From Symsagittifera roscoffensis (taxonomy: Eukaryota > Xenacoelomorpha > Acoela > Convolutidae): a DNA stretch of 64,000 nucleotides. Position numbers and translations under genes: made by a program. Below, one piece after another: positions 14,131-26,400 of this stretch. Under the pieces are notes generated by a model. That model was not told the origin of the DNA. It searched no databases and was given only the letters and a program-made list of their open reading frames with translations. Position 1 is the first letter of the stretch. The number at the start of each line of letters is the position of its first letter. The stretch spans positions 26,605,547-26,669,546 of the forward strand of contig NC_087067.1 of NCBI RefSeq assembly GCF_963678635.1, written 5' to 3'.

Positions 14131-14590
14131 AGTAAAGCTTGATTTTAAGGAAAAACTAAATTATACAAGAATTATAAATAATACAAAACTTCTCAATGTG
14201 AAAAACCAGTTTTATTTTTTTTTCAAGCATTTTCAGCACAGCATGAGGGATTTTTTCAGTTTTTTCATAGTACAGATTTTTTTTCACAGTATTTTCTTTC
14301 AGAATAGTCTCAAATTCATCAAGCAACTCACAGCTGCTTGGGTTCATCTGAGGTTTTTGTTTCCGTTTGGGTACATGCTAACGAAAACCACTTATTGTTT
14401 ATTCTACAGACTTTGTTAGACTGGATTTAAAGTCTAAGTAGAGCTTGATTTTAAGGAAAAACTAAATTATACAAGAATTATAAATAATACAAAACTTTTC
14501 AATGTGTGAAACCAGTTTTGTTTTTTTCATGCATTTTTAGCACAGCGTGGAGATTTTTTCAGTTTTTCTTAGTACATAGTTTTTTTTGTG
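14085..14590. repeat. Direct repeat of about 190 bp
   Basis: GTTTATTCTACAGACTTTGT to TTTTTTCAGTTTTTC occurs at about 14090-14280 and 14398-14580 with few differences. A more diverged relative is at 12235-12420. Confidence 0.85.
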
Positions 14591-15389
14591 AGATTTTTGT
14601 TTTCTAGGATTCTGCTAGAAAACAGTTTCATCAGTTTGAATTGTCGGGAAAAGTTTGGAGGTAAAAAAAAACTCATGTTATGTTTTTGTTTGGGTACATG
14701 CGTATTTGAGATAATAAGCCATATTTCTTGTATACTTAAGTCTCTGAAAGTATACAATTTGATCAACAAAAAGAAACAAGTTTATAGTGATCCAATTCTT
14801 CTTCGAAAATTTTTTAAACTTTAATATCACTCTCTGGAGTCATCCAGGCACAAAGTAATGAATTTGGTGGTAGTTATAAAACGTTGCTTCTCTTCAGTGT
14901 GCAATAATTGCGGGGGTTGTGATAAAGTAAATGTCTTTTTCAATTTCGATTGTTTTTGAGATATAACTTTTTCACCCGAGTACAACCCAAATCATCTAGA
15001 TTTTTCAGATTTTTGGTCCAAGTATTTGGTCAAAAATTTGGTCGAAAATTTTATTTGGTCAAAAACGGCGCTATGATTCCTCAACTCAAAACTTTGAGGT
15101 ATTTGATCCAAGTTTATTTAGGTAATCACCGTTTTACCAATGGAAACCGTGTAAATGTTTTGTTAAAAAAATATAAGCTTGTAACTCGAGCTTTGCTGTG
15201 TTTTAAAAATCTTTGGATGCCAAAAAAAACGAGCCGGTCGCTTTACTCTCGTAACAACATCCTTTATTTGTAGCACAACTGATTTCTGTATTAACAACCC
15301 AGTGAATGATGGACTTTCAGCTTTTTCAGCTTAAAAAAACGAAAGAAAGCTTTTACACTCAAATGTCCCAATACGCCGGTGTCATTGTT

Positions 15390-15608
15390 CTAGGGCAACA
15401 TTAAACAGTATGAGGAACCCTCTTGATAAACCTCATCGATATATCCGGCCGCAATGTGCAAACTAGCGTGCAATCGTGAAATCCTAAAATTTTTCAAGCG
15501 TTTGTCTAAGGAAGAGATAGCAATGTTAATCAGGCCACCATTAGGTCCTAACTTTATTAAAACGCCGAGGTTATCGTTATCAGAACTAAAGAAGAACTGA
15601 GAATACAC
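15390..15608 (-). other. Unrecognised 72-codon frame
   Basis: Minus-strand peptide with LGVLIKLGPNGGLINIAISS and LHASLHIAAGYIDEVYQEGS, composition more protein-like than neighbouring frames. No family recognised and no convincing splice context. A nearby 40-bp direct repeat (14620 and 15620) shows that the region is repetitive. Confidence 0.25.
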
Positions 15609-17035
15609 AACTAGACAACAGTTTCATCAATTTGAATTGTCGGGAAAAGTTTGTTTTGTTGACGTATATTTTTCGTGAGGTATTTCACATTCAAAAGAAG
15701 CTAATGGGCTTTTTCGCAATATATTTAATTTTTCCCCAACCTTTTTTCAACCAGCTAGTTTTCAAGCCAGTGAGAATGAAAGTAAACAATTGGATACAAT
15801 GTAGACTCAATAAGCTATCGGTGGTAAAAAAAACTAAGCCATCAGTGGTTACTTACCAAGACAATTAATTGGAAAACTGAAATTGTAAAAAAATGTATGT
15901 TTTGTACCACTTGTAGCTCGGTCCCGTGTAGCTTGGTCCCTTGATGTTAAGCTAAGTTTAGCAAAATCTTAATGAGGATGTCTTCTCCTAGGTGGGTAGG
16001 AAATTCCTTTCGCTTACAAAGTCCTAGGATAAAAAAAATTAAAGACCCACTTTCTAGGATTCTGCTTTACGTACGGAAATTCTCCACCCGCACTTTTAGC
16101 AAGGACCTGCTTAAGATCCGCGACACGCCACAGTACTACTCAAACATCCGCACAAAAAATTGCTCGCTGGAGCTATCGATAATTTTAAACCGTTTTTAAG
16201 CGTACGCAAAAAATGTTATTGCAGAAATTATCTGATTTTAATCATTTAAAAAACTTTTTTAACGCTATATATTTGTCTCATTTTGGTAGACCAGGAATTG
16301 AGCAAAAAAAATCAATAAAAAGTAACTAAAGTTAGTGCTGATTTAAATTATCCGGACAAAATGAATTAAAACTTGACAGTTGAAATTCGTTTTTCTCAAA
16401 TTGGGTCCCACAACCAGAATTAATTTGTTGCAATTTTGTACCCAAAATTCTCAATCGAATTTTTATTACAAAAATGGGTCTTTTCGGTAATTTTTCTAAA
16501 TAATCAAGAATAAGGCTGAAACTACAGTATTGATTGACAAAAAAATTACAGCACTAGAAACCACTTACACAGCACTACAAAATTCTACAAGTGTAAAGCT
16601 TCCAAAACTCCTCATAAGAGAATACACTTTTGGTCGATATAACAAACTTCAAACGCTTTATGCAAATTTGTGGAAATCTTATCCTATAGAATTTTGTTGG
16701 GCTTTTTTATATGAAGTTCTCTTTAATTAAATTGTTAGTTTCACCGTATTTCTTGATTAAATAAAAAAAGTTAAATTGATCAATTCTTGGGATAAAATTT
16801 TGGCTGAGAATTCTGGTGAATTTCTAAGCATCCTTTGTTTTCTTCACTTTTTGTCTAATCATAACCCAATTCGAGAAACAACGCGTTTGAAATTTCAAAT
16901 GTTGCTCGTTGGATCCGATAATTGTGATCAATAAACTTAAAATACAGTTTGAACATTTAAAACACAATTTGAAATTTTCAGTGGATTCCGCGTACAATTA
17001 CCTCTAACGTAAATTTTGCCGGCACATTGATTTTT
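15609..17035. other. AT-rich stretch with chance frames
   Basis: Holds a second copy of TTTCATCA(A/G)TTTGAATTG at 15620 and TTCTAGGATTCTGCT copies at 14604 and 16050. No gene seen. Confidence 0.4.
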
Positions 17036-17345
17036 TTGCGGATTCCGCAACGAGCGAATATTGGTAGTTGTTCCGGATTCCGCAAATGTCAGAGGGTTCC
17101 GCAAATGCACGTGGATTCTGCAAATTTATGCGGTTTCCGCTTAAAATTTGCGGATTCCGCTTACAGTTTGCGGAATCTGTTTACACTTTGCGGATTCCGC
17201 TTACAATTTGCGGATTCCACTTACAGTTGCGGATTCCGCGAAAGCTCAAGTTTACCAAACATTTATATTTTTATTTGCTCACGGATTCCACAAACTGGTT
17301 CCGTATTCCACACATTTTGTTGCGGATTCCGCAAATTTGCCTGTT
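17036..17345. repeat. GCGGATTCCGC minisatellite
   Basis: About fifteen copies of a hyphenated palindrome, GCGGA-T-TCCGC, spaced by TTACA(A/G)TTT-type linkers of about 9-12 bp. Several units are mutated. Open frames on both strands across it are by-products. Confidence 0.92.
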
Positions 17346-17469
17346 TTTAGAGCGATTTTGAGCAATAGTGTTTTAAATGTTTGTCCGTGGAATCCAAAAG
17401 CAGAGAAGATAAAAAAAAGCAATATTGCTGGTTCCGCGACAAGTCTAGCTTTTGCCTGTTGCGGAAATC

Positions 17470-20323
17470 GCTTACAATTCACAAAATGCACAGTTTGGCT
17501 TCGTAATGAAATTATGAGAATGTTTTGTTGAAGTATAGAAATGTATCGTATAGAAAAATAATAGTTGTTTAACTTGAATTGTAAGCAACTGTTAAGCATC
17601 AAATCGAAATCTTACTGCACCGTTCTATTTCAGATCATGCCGGACGTTAGAGATCGCAAGGTCACGACAGCAGGTCTCCAGACAGAAAGAAACAAATTGA
17701 TAGCACTTAAATAAACTCAAACTGGTCCCTATCTCAGTTTATTGTAAATTTTAGGCTGTAATTTAGGTTTTAGTTTAGGCTATAATTGTTCCAATAATTA
17801 AATCTAAATATCTTCTTTCAACGACTATAACTTGATTTGAACTATCAGTTACAAGGCTGTTTGTTTAATGCCCTCTAAACTCATCAATGTGTTCCGTTTA
17901 ATATCCTCTAATTTCATCGATGTCTTCAAAATGGCGCAAAAAACCCACAAGTCCTATTGATTCAATTTTTTTCCTCAATAAAAATTACGAAACTTTCAAC
18001 GCCATACTTTTGAAAATGTTTCGGAAAACTACGCGCTGAGAAAATGAGACAACTAAAACAATTGATCCGCATCTCTTTTTTGTGGAAAACAAAAATACCA
18101 AAAAATTCGTTGACTGAAAATTTTAATTTTATCTGCGTATCATCAAAGAAAACGGCTTGCTCGACGCTCCAAATTTTTCAAAGCCGCGCAAGTCCGCTCA
18201 AAAACAATTCTTATTAGATTATTACTATGTCTCATTTCAATTTAAAATGGTGCAAACATAAATAAGCGCTAATCCATTTATGGCCAGTTAGGCGCTGACA
18301 AATAAAATAAAAATCTACATAAACTAAACACAGCTTTATTTTCAAAAATTGGGTTGACTAAAAAAATGCAAAAAAACTCTTGTAGCACGGAAAACTGCGA
18401 CTTTGAATGTTGTAAAAAATAATTCAACTAAGTTTTTGATTTTTTTCAGAAGTTTTTGGAGCCAACACAAAAGCAGCTTCTATTGAAAATTTTTAGTTTT
18501 CCAAGTAAGTATGGAAGCGGTTCAGCTTGATAAAAAGTTCAGCTTTTGAATGGGTCCGGTTGCTTTGCCAAACGACACGCTATGCGTATCAGACGCGTAT
18601 TATTAGGTAAAGAACCAGCTGTTGTAGTAATGATAGACGTATCTAAAAATACATACCAGGACTTTCTCATGGACTCCTACAATTTATTACAATCTAATTT
18701 AGCACCGCACAAGTTAAAACCTAGGAAAATCATTAGTTCACAGCTAGTGGCCCAGCTAGAGCTGAAAAAAACCTGTAAAGCGTAATGACAAAAGTAAAGC
18801 GTAATGATGAATGATAATGGGTAGAAGGGTCCCTTGAAATATAAAACTTTTTAGTAGTTCAGTAACAAATCCTCATAACGCTCCAGATGCAAAAAAAGTC
18901 GAAACTGTAACTTGGGAGCTCATACATCTTGTCTTGAATCTACAGAAGCTGCCAGTATGGCAGAAACGGTTCAGTTAAAAATTTTTGAAGAGAAGTTTAT
19001 CTTTATGATTAGCTAAACTCAAAATTTTGGGCATTTTAGTTGCCAGCAAAACTGAAACCTCGTGACATTTTTCAACTTAAATTATGCCCAAACAGTGTAA
19101 CTTAATTTATCTAAATTAAACTCACACAGATTATCTTGCCTGCTTTGAGCACAAAAAACCAAGAAGGAGGAAAAATCGTACAAAAAAGTAATTTCAACTT
19201 TGAAACCTGTTAGTATGCTATTGCCCAGAAAATAATCTTTTTGAAAAATTAGACTGTAAGAATTTTCACAAAAAACAATTCCACAGATTTTTTCGAAGGC
19301 ATGGAAAAATTGCGTAACTTAACAAAAGATCCGGTGATATAGCAGGCACACATAGTAGAAAGCGGATTTTCCAGAGGTAAATTCCTACCAATTTAACTTC
19401 TATATCATAAGTTGCTGTATGGAATCTTCTTTTTAACTCCTGTTTTTAGACTTAACACCAAAATGAACATAACGAACGCACGCGTCACATTTGATAACTT
19501 GGCTTAGCTTAAGTGTACTTGCTAAAAAAACTACCTACTAAAACAGTTAAGCGGTTCTATAAATTTCACGTAAAAACTCTGACAGAGTTGAATTTCTGAC
19601 AGTCATTCATGCTGACTGTACCCAAGTCACAAACAAAGTCAAACACTAAAAACAACATATGATTGAGTCCTCTTTCGAAATCACAGTTTCATCTATCATC
19701 AAGGCAACTCCTCTAGCGTCGCGTCGCGAATTTTATTTCAGGCTAAGAAATATGTTTACCGAAAACTGGATTTGCTTAAGGATCCAAACACATAAACGCC
19801 GAGCATCTGCTATTTACGAAGAGCTTGGAGAGCATAGTTTCAAAAGGTTCTATCTCAAAGTGTTTTATCAGCTAAATTCAATTCATTTACGCTTTCCTCC
19901 CCTACTTTTTCCTCCCCTACGTACCCCTATTACCTCCTACGTGAATTTTTTGAAGTTCCTAAAATCGCGCAAAAAATATTGGCCCTCCACCATAGTTCTT
20001 TGCCACGTCATGAGTGATTGTATTGTTTAGCTTTGGAACTGATCTTCGTTTCTATCGTACATCCGATGGGGTGAATCAAGTAAGTTATAAATCGAGTTAC
20101 TAGCAATATAAATTTAATTAAGCACATCGATAATACTCAGAGACAAACTAGTTGGCATTGAAAGCATGCGCGGGAAATGAAGTATGGAATACAACCGAAG
20201 TAACTCAGTTCTAATTTTGGTGTCACTTTTCTAGAAAATTCTGCTACGTCATAACAGACAGGTTGAGCTTGAAAGGTATTTTCGAAAGCAGTGCTGATTG
20301 GAGTTTGAGCGACAGGTGGTTTT
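17470..20323. other. AT-rich stretch downstream of CFAP45
   Basis: Frames of 79 codons (18546) and 123 codons (19659) were examined and not recognised. A candidate ATTAAA polyadenylation hexamer for CFAP45 lies at about 20113-20118. Confidence 0.4.
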
Positions 20324-20402
20324 TTATCGGACTCCAACTGGCAATGGGTTGTTCATCTTTCTCATCACTTCGTTCAAGTATTTCTGAGGCACTCCCATTT
20401 CC
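20324..20402 (-). CDS. CFAP45: CFAP45 terminal coding exon
   Basis: A T-rich tract ending CGTTGCAG provides the acceptor. The exon then reads E-M-GVPQKYLNEVMRKMNN followed by PLPVGVR and TAA, 25 codons plus stop. The GxPxKYxxExxRKxN pattern is the conserved C terminus of CFAP45. The first base belongs to a split codon from the missing preceding exon. An ATTAAA-type polyadenylation signal candidate lies downstream at about 20113-20118. Confidence 0.8.
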
Positions 20403-23400
20403 CTGCAACGATAAAAAAAAACATATAAATCACTCATTTTTTACACGGCGTTACGAGCAGTTTTTCTAATAGAAATTTTGATGATTTTCTCACAGATCAA
20501 GCATTTGACAAAAACTTGTCTCGTTTGACGAAATTTTCATTCAAATCTTTTTTTTTGGACCAATTTAAGTTTTCCCTCCTCCTCCCCGCACCTCCAAAGC
20601 CGTTTAGGGGGAGGATGTTTTTTTGGTTCTGAGTTCAAATTTTCATCCAATCAGAATAGAGCATTTTACATGCAGCGCGAAGCAAATTTAGTTTAAATTT
20701 AACGCTGGGGTGGAGGATCTTAACTTGGTCTATTTGGGGGGAGGACGTTAACTTGATCCCATTTTTTTTTTAAATCTTGTTCTTTTTTTCACGCAAGAGC
20801 TTTGTAGTTAAAAAACATTTTTTGGCCGCGCTCTCCGCGATGAGTCTGCAAAATTCTCGTCTCTTTGTCAGTTTTGTAAAAAAAAATTANNNNNNNNNNN
20901 NNNNNNNNNNNNNNNNNNNNNNNNNNNNNNNNNNNNNNNNNNNNNNNNNNNNNNNNNNNNNNNNNNNNNNNNNNNNNNNNNNNNNNNNNNNNNNNNNNNN
21001 NNNNNNNNNNNNNNNNNNNNNNNNNNNNNNNNNNNNNNNNNNNNNNNNNNNNNNNNNNNNNNNNNNNNNNNNNNNNNNNNNNNNNNNNNCCTCTCCTAAA
21101 CAAAAATACACACACTTCAAGAAATACAGACGTCTTCAGCTGCCCCGCTTCACTCTACCTCTTCTAAAGAATCCGCCCTTGTAAAAAAATAACTAAATCA
21201 ACGGTTAAGCATAAACAATTTATGTGCCTTTGAGATGGATATGGAGTAATTAATTGTAAATCTAAAAAACGGCAATCAATTTTACATATTAAAGCAAATT
21301 TTTGGAGTTTCAACGCGTTTATTTAAGTTTTGTATCTTAGAAAGACTAGATGTGTAATATAATACAAAGCAGACAATGCCGCTCTGATTTTGAAAAACTT
21401 CAGAGCCGACGATTTTTCAGAATATTAATTTAATCGTTAGGGGCTATCAGTCGGTATGGGGGGAGGTGGGATGGTTTAGGTTGTTGCTACTTTCATGGCT
21501 GAATCAGCGAACTATTTCAACCAATCAGAGTCTTTTGAACAGTCCGCAACTGGCTATTTTTCTTAATTTATTGATATTTCAAAACTACTGAACAATCTTA
21601 AGGAGGAATCCCTCATGGCAGAGGGACTGCCGAATTCCCGAAAATGATCCCAGCCAATCAAGTTTATTTACTCAAAATTTTCGCGCATTTGGTCTATCTG
21701 TCATCATAACAGCCTCATGACACGAGACATCCCCATCTCTTTGCCATAGTAAAAAAGTGCTGGTGTGAATGTACTCACGGCCTTGTCCTTGAGGAACTGC
21801 ATGACCTTGAGATCCAGGGCCCTGTCCTGTTCGAGGGCCTTCTCCCGCTGCTGCTTCTGCATCTCATTCTCCTCCAGCAACTCCTTCGCAATCTCTTTCT
21901 GTTCACGCTTCTTAGCCAGCAGACCCTGCATACAAAATACACATATACAGATGAGACGAATAAGCTGCACTTGGCATCCACAAAACAAAGAAGAAACGAT
22001 GGCCTTAAGTTTAGCCTTAAGTTAGAGTAGTCATGTCCTGACCTTGATGTCCTCCTCCTCCATGGCCTCCTGTTTCTTCCTCATGGCCCTCGCCTCCTGA
22101 TCCTTGGCCTCTTCCATCAGAATACTGGCCTCTTCCCTGGCAGCCATCTGATCCCTAACTACTCCAGCCGCCCTGATAACAACAACACAGAAACAGTCAC
22201 CTTCAGGGTAAGCAATGGTGAAGTGGTGAATGTCTACGCTTTTCTAGCGAGAGGTCGGCATTTCGAGGCCCGTCATATTCTTTCTCCTTCCTAGAGGGTG
22301 CGGCAACATTGCGACACAAGGGAGTTGTCTTTGTATAACTGAACAGCTTGTAAATGAGTACTTTTTCTTCTAGATAAACCAACGTAACTAGTCGGATTGA
22401 ACTGTCTTCAACTAATTGTGACAAAAAATCCGCAAGATGTTAGAGAACATTTAATGCCAAAATTTAATGCTTTACATATAAAATGGTGTGGTATGTCATT
22501 TGAAAATGAAATAATTGAATAAAATTTTTCGAAAGTGGGAGCAAAAAAAAACGAAATAGACATCTCACTCTAGTTGTTTTTGTTTCTTGATGAGTTCGTA
22601 TTCCTCCTGCAGTTTGATCTGTCTCTGTCGCTCGTGTTCCATCATGGCATCCAGTCTCTTCTCCTCCTCTGTCAGCTCACGCCCGATCACGTCCTTCTCT
22701 AGGATCTGGGCATCCCTAAAATCAAATCACATCCATCACGCAATATGATTCTATATACATCAAGATTATATACTGTATGACATGTATACTAATTGAGACG
22801 TCACATATCAAATCAGACATCGCAGATCAACTGCACAATCTCTCATAATCGACTTCTGACCCAGCTACAACTGGAGGTTGTATATTTGTTGTATATTTTT
22901 TTATAAAGTATTGTAATGTGATGCGGGAGGAAATGCGTAACTTTCCTAAATTCAAAAATAGACTTGACCTAAAACCATAGTGAATGCTCTTCTAATGCAA
23001 GTAATTAGCCGCTAATAATTCGATTAGGTCATGCCACTAATAAAAAAAAACAGTGAAAAAGTTTATTTAGGGAAGATTAAGCAGCTTATTGTTTTGACTG
23101 AAGAATTCTCATCACTCGTTTCAGAAAAGAGTGAAAAAATTTTGAGCATTTTAGGTCATAATATTGGTTTAGGTTAGAGGGCATAGCCGTTTGCCCAGAG
23201 AAGATACGGCCTGAATTTATTATACCCGTAATTTTAATTTTGGCAGAAAATTTTTTGATAAAAACTAAAGTTTTAAAAAACGGTCGAAACTTCAAAAAAC
23301 GTCTTTTGCAAGTCCAAAACCCGTTTTGTTCCGACTTTCAAGAAAGTGAGGAATATATAACCTTGGAAGGGTTCTTTGGGAGCTCAATTTTTGGACCTAC

Positions 23401-26400
23401 GTTGTGCACATAGACCCCGCGACTGTCTGTTCAAGCTGAAACGAGTGTATCAAAACTGCTCATTTGATACTTTAATGCTGAAAGTGTAACGCCAATTGCT
23501 TACGCTTGATAAACTATCCCCCACTGCAAAAATGTTGCAATATGAATTTAATTGAGGCAAGCTAATTGGCCCCGCACTGAAGTTTCTCGGATAAAAATAG
23601 ATTATATTGAGAAAATGTTGCGGAAAATGTTGCCATTATAATCGATTATGTGTAACCAATTTAAGCAACATTTTCTATTATAATAGAAAGAAAATAGATT
23701 ATTTTCATCAAGAATATATTGCCTTGTAATTCCACTAAAATGTATTTTTATCTCCACATAATCTCAATAAAATCATTTTTTTTTTCGCCCTGAAATCGCC
23801 ATAAAATCGCAATAAAATCTATTGTATTCGCCATAAAACTGCCAAAAATTGCAACAAAAACTAAAGGGTAGGGTAAACTGGGGTGGGGGAGTGTAAACTG
23901 GGGGGGGGGGCATAACTGGGGGATGGGTAAACAAACCGGGGGGGGGGAAGTGGTAAACTGGGGGGAGGGTAAATAGTGGGGGGCGTAAATTGGGGAGGGG
24001 GGGGGGATGGGGGGGGGGTAGTAATAAACTGGTGGGGTAGTGAACTGGGGGGTTAACTGAGGGTGTGTTTAAACTGGGGGGGGGGGGTTTGTGGTAAGAA
24101 AAACAGTAAAATGAAGTGTTAAACTGCGATGAATTTAAAAGCAGAGAGCAAAAAGTATAGAAATTTTGTTCTGAAATGTAACATTTTATGACACGTAATA
24201 CGTAGCAACTGCACTAAACAGGAAATAAGATAACTTTAAATAAATTGTAATTTTCATGAACAACCCCTCGAAAAAATCCATTTTAATTGATTAAAATTGA
24301 TTATAATGGATTATATTGACAAAAAAATATTAGGATTATAATCCATTTTTAATGGATTATAATAGATTATTTTGTCATTTTATTGCGGACCATATTATGA
24401 CAATAAAATCGATTATGATCCATGGGCACTCGGTGCGGGAATCTCTTATAATCTATTATAATTCCAATGTAATCGACATAAAATCAGAGTTTTTAATGGA
24501 TTTTTTTTCCATATAATCGATTATTCTACTCTGCGACCTCAAAATCACCAGATTATTGATCATTAAAAGAACAATTTTTGGTTCGACCACAAAATCGCCA
24601 GATAATAGATAATTATCGGAGAAACTTCGGTGCGGGGCCTCAGTAACTTCATATACGAATCAAATTTCAACACTTAACGTTTGATATAATTAGCTTAGAA
24701 ATAGTTAAAGGCCATGTTTGCCCTGCTACGAGCAGTTTTTGTCTACTTTTATGAGGACATAGCCATTTATGCAGAGAAAACTCCTAGTAACCGTTACTTC
24801 GATTGAACCCTAGATTAAATTCCAGATTTAGGAGGATGTCTCTCGGAAAAAAATCAAAAAGTTCCGAAACGTCAAAATGTCAAAAACTGAAATCTTGTTT
24901 GGCTAGGAAAAATGTTTTAAGTGAAACCTAGGAAAGAAAATTACGGACCAAAACTCGGAAGCCGGAACAAAAGTCAAGTAGTATTCAAATACTGAGACGA
25001 AAAAAGAGCTGAAGCAGAAAAATTGGTAAGACTTTCAAAAAAGCAGAGTTTTTTAAATAAAATCCAGTTTTAATGTACTTGCTATTCGCAAAAGCAAAAA
25101 AGATATATATTATAAATGCCAACAGGCTGTGAATAAAAGCCAATCATAAAAATACAAATTCAACAAGGATAGCTGGTTACTGTGGAAGTAGCACAGAATG
25201 TTCCGACCACAGTCTTAAAAAATACAAAATTGTTTTCTCAAATTGGTGTCGTTTTTTTCTGCATGTTGCGAAAAAAAAATTTGAACGAAAAAATAAAACT
25301 CAGGCATATTTGAGATTCATAATAAAAATAGATCAATTAGAAAACACTTTTTGAAGAAAAATGACTAGGAAAACGAAAAAAAAAGATTAAAAAAACATCC
25401 AAAATTTCGAAAACTTTTGCGGAAACTTTTTCGAATTTTCGAGTTTTTGATTCTCAAAAATGCGCTTAGCAACTCCAAAAACGACTTTTACTTGAGTAAA
25501 ATTAAGCTTTCACGGCTTGAATTAAATTTAAATAAGCCATTGCACTTACTATCTTACAATTAGATCGAAATTGGGCCAAAAATCAAAAATTTCAAACCGG
25601 TCTTTCTCGACAAAGTAAAAACTTTTTCAAATTTTTTAATGTGGTTCGAATCACGACTGAAAAGGCTTTAATATGACATGTCACTTAAGCTTGTGCGATG
25701 ACTATTTGTGATAGCTGATTTTACGTGGAAAACATAAAAAAACTAAAACACTCGAATCCAAAGTTCCTCCCCATTTTCAATGGTTTGAACAATAAGTGTA
25801 GACTTTGGATATAATTTAGGACATCCAGTTCAATTTTCGGCGCCAAATAGCTTAGTTTTGAGGTCTAAGCGAGCGCCAAAAAAACGCAATGCGGCACAAA
25901 AAATTGATCAAAATAGGATCCTTATAGTGGTTTGGGAGATATCAGAATATCAATTTGGTATTTGGTCTGAAATTATTTTGGAAACCATTCGGAAAGTACC
26001 AATATCGTTCAAATAGAAGTCTTTGTTTCTGTTTTTATAAGTATCAAAGTTTGACACCAACTAAAAAGCTCGAACAGACAGGGTTCTTAAAAAAAACAGA
26101 AAGAATTACTCTTTAATGTTCTTTTGAATCAATTCTTTGTTCCTATACATTTTGTTACGTAATATAACTTTCACTTCTTTTAATCTATTATAACTCTCTA
26201 TACCTGATGGCATGGCATTTGGAGTTGAGTATGAGTTCGTTGAGCAGTTTGATCTCGTCCGTCTGTTCGTCTCTCAACTCCTGAGCCTTCGTGAGCAGAT
26301 GTTCCCTCTGCTGCTTAACTTCCTCCTCCAAATCAGACAGCTTCTCATTCTTCTTCCTCTTCAAGTCCTCTTCCGCCAACATCTGCTTGCGCTTCGATGC

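Noticed and set aside
17027-17602. Four overlapping frames of 97-127 codons
   Set aside because: All are readings of the GCGGATTCCGC minisatellite in different frames.
20777-21184. Frames of 77-135 codons spanning the N gap
   Set aside because: They exist only because Ns are read through as unknown residues. The real coding signal there is the CFAP45 exon edge on the minus strand.
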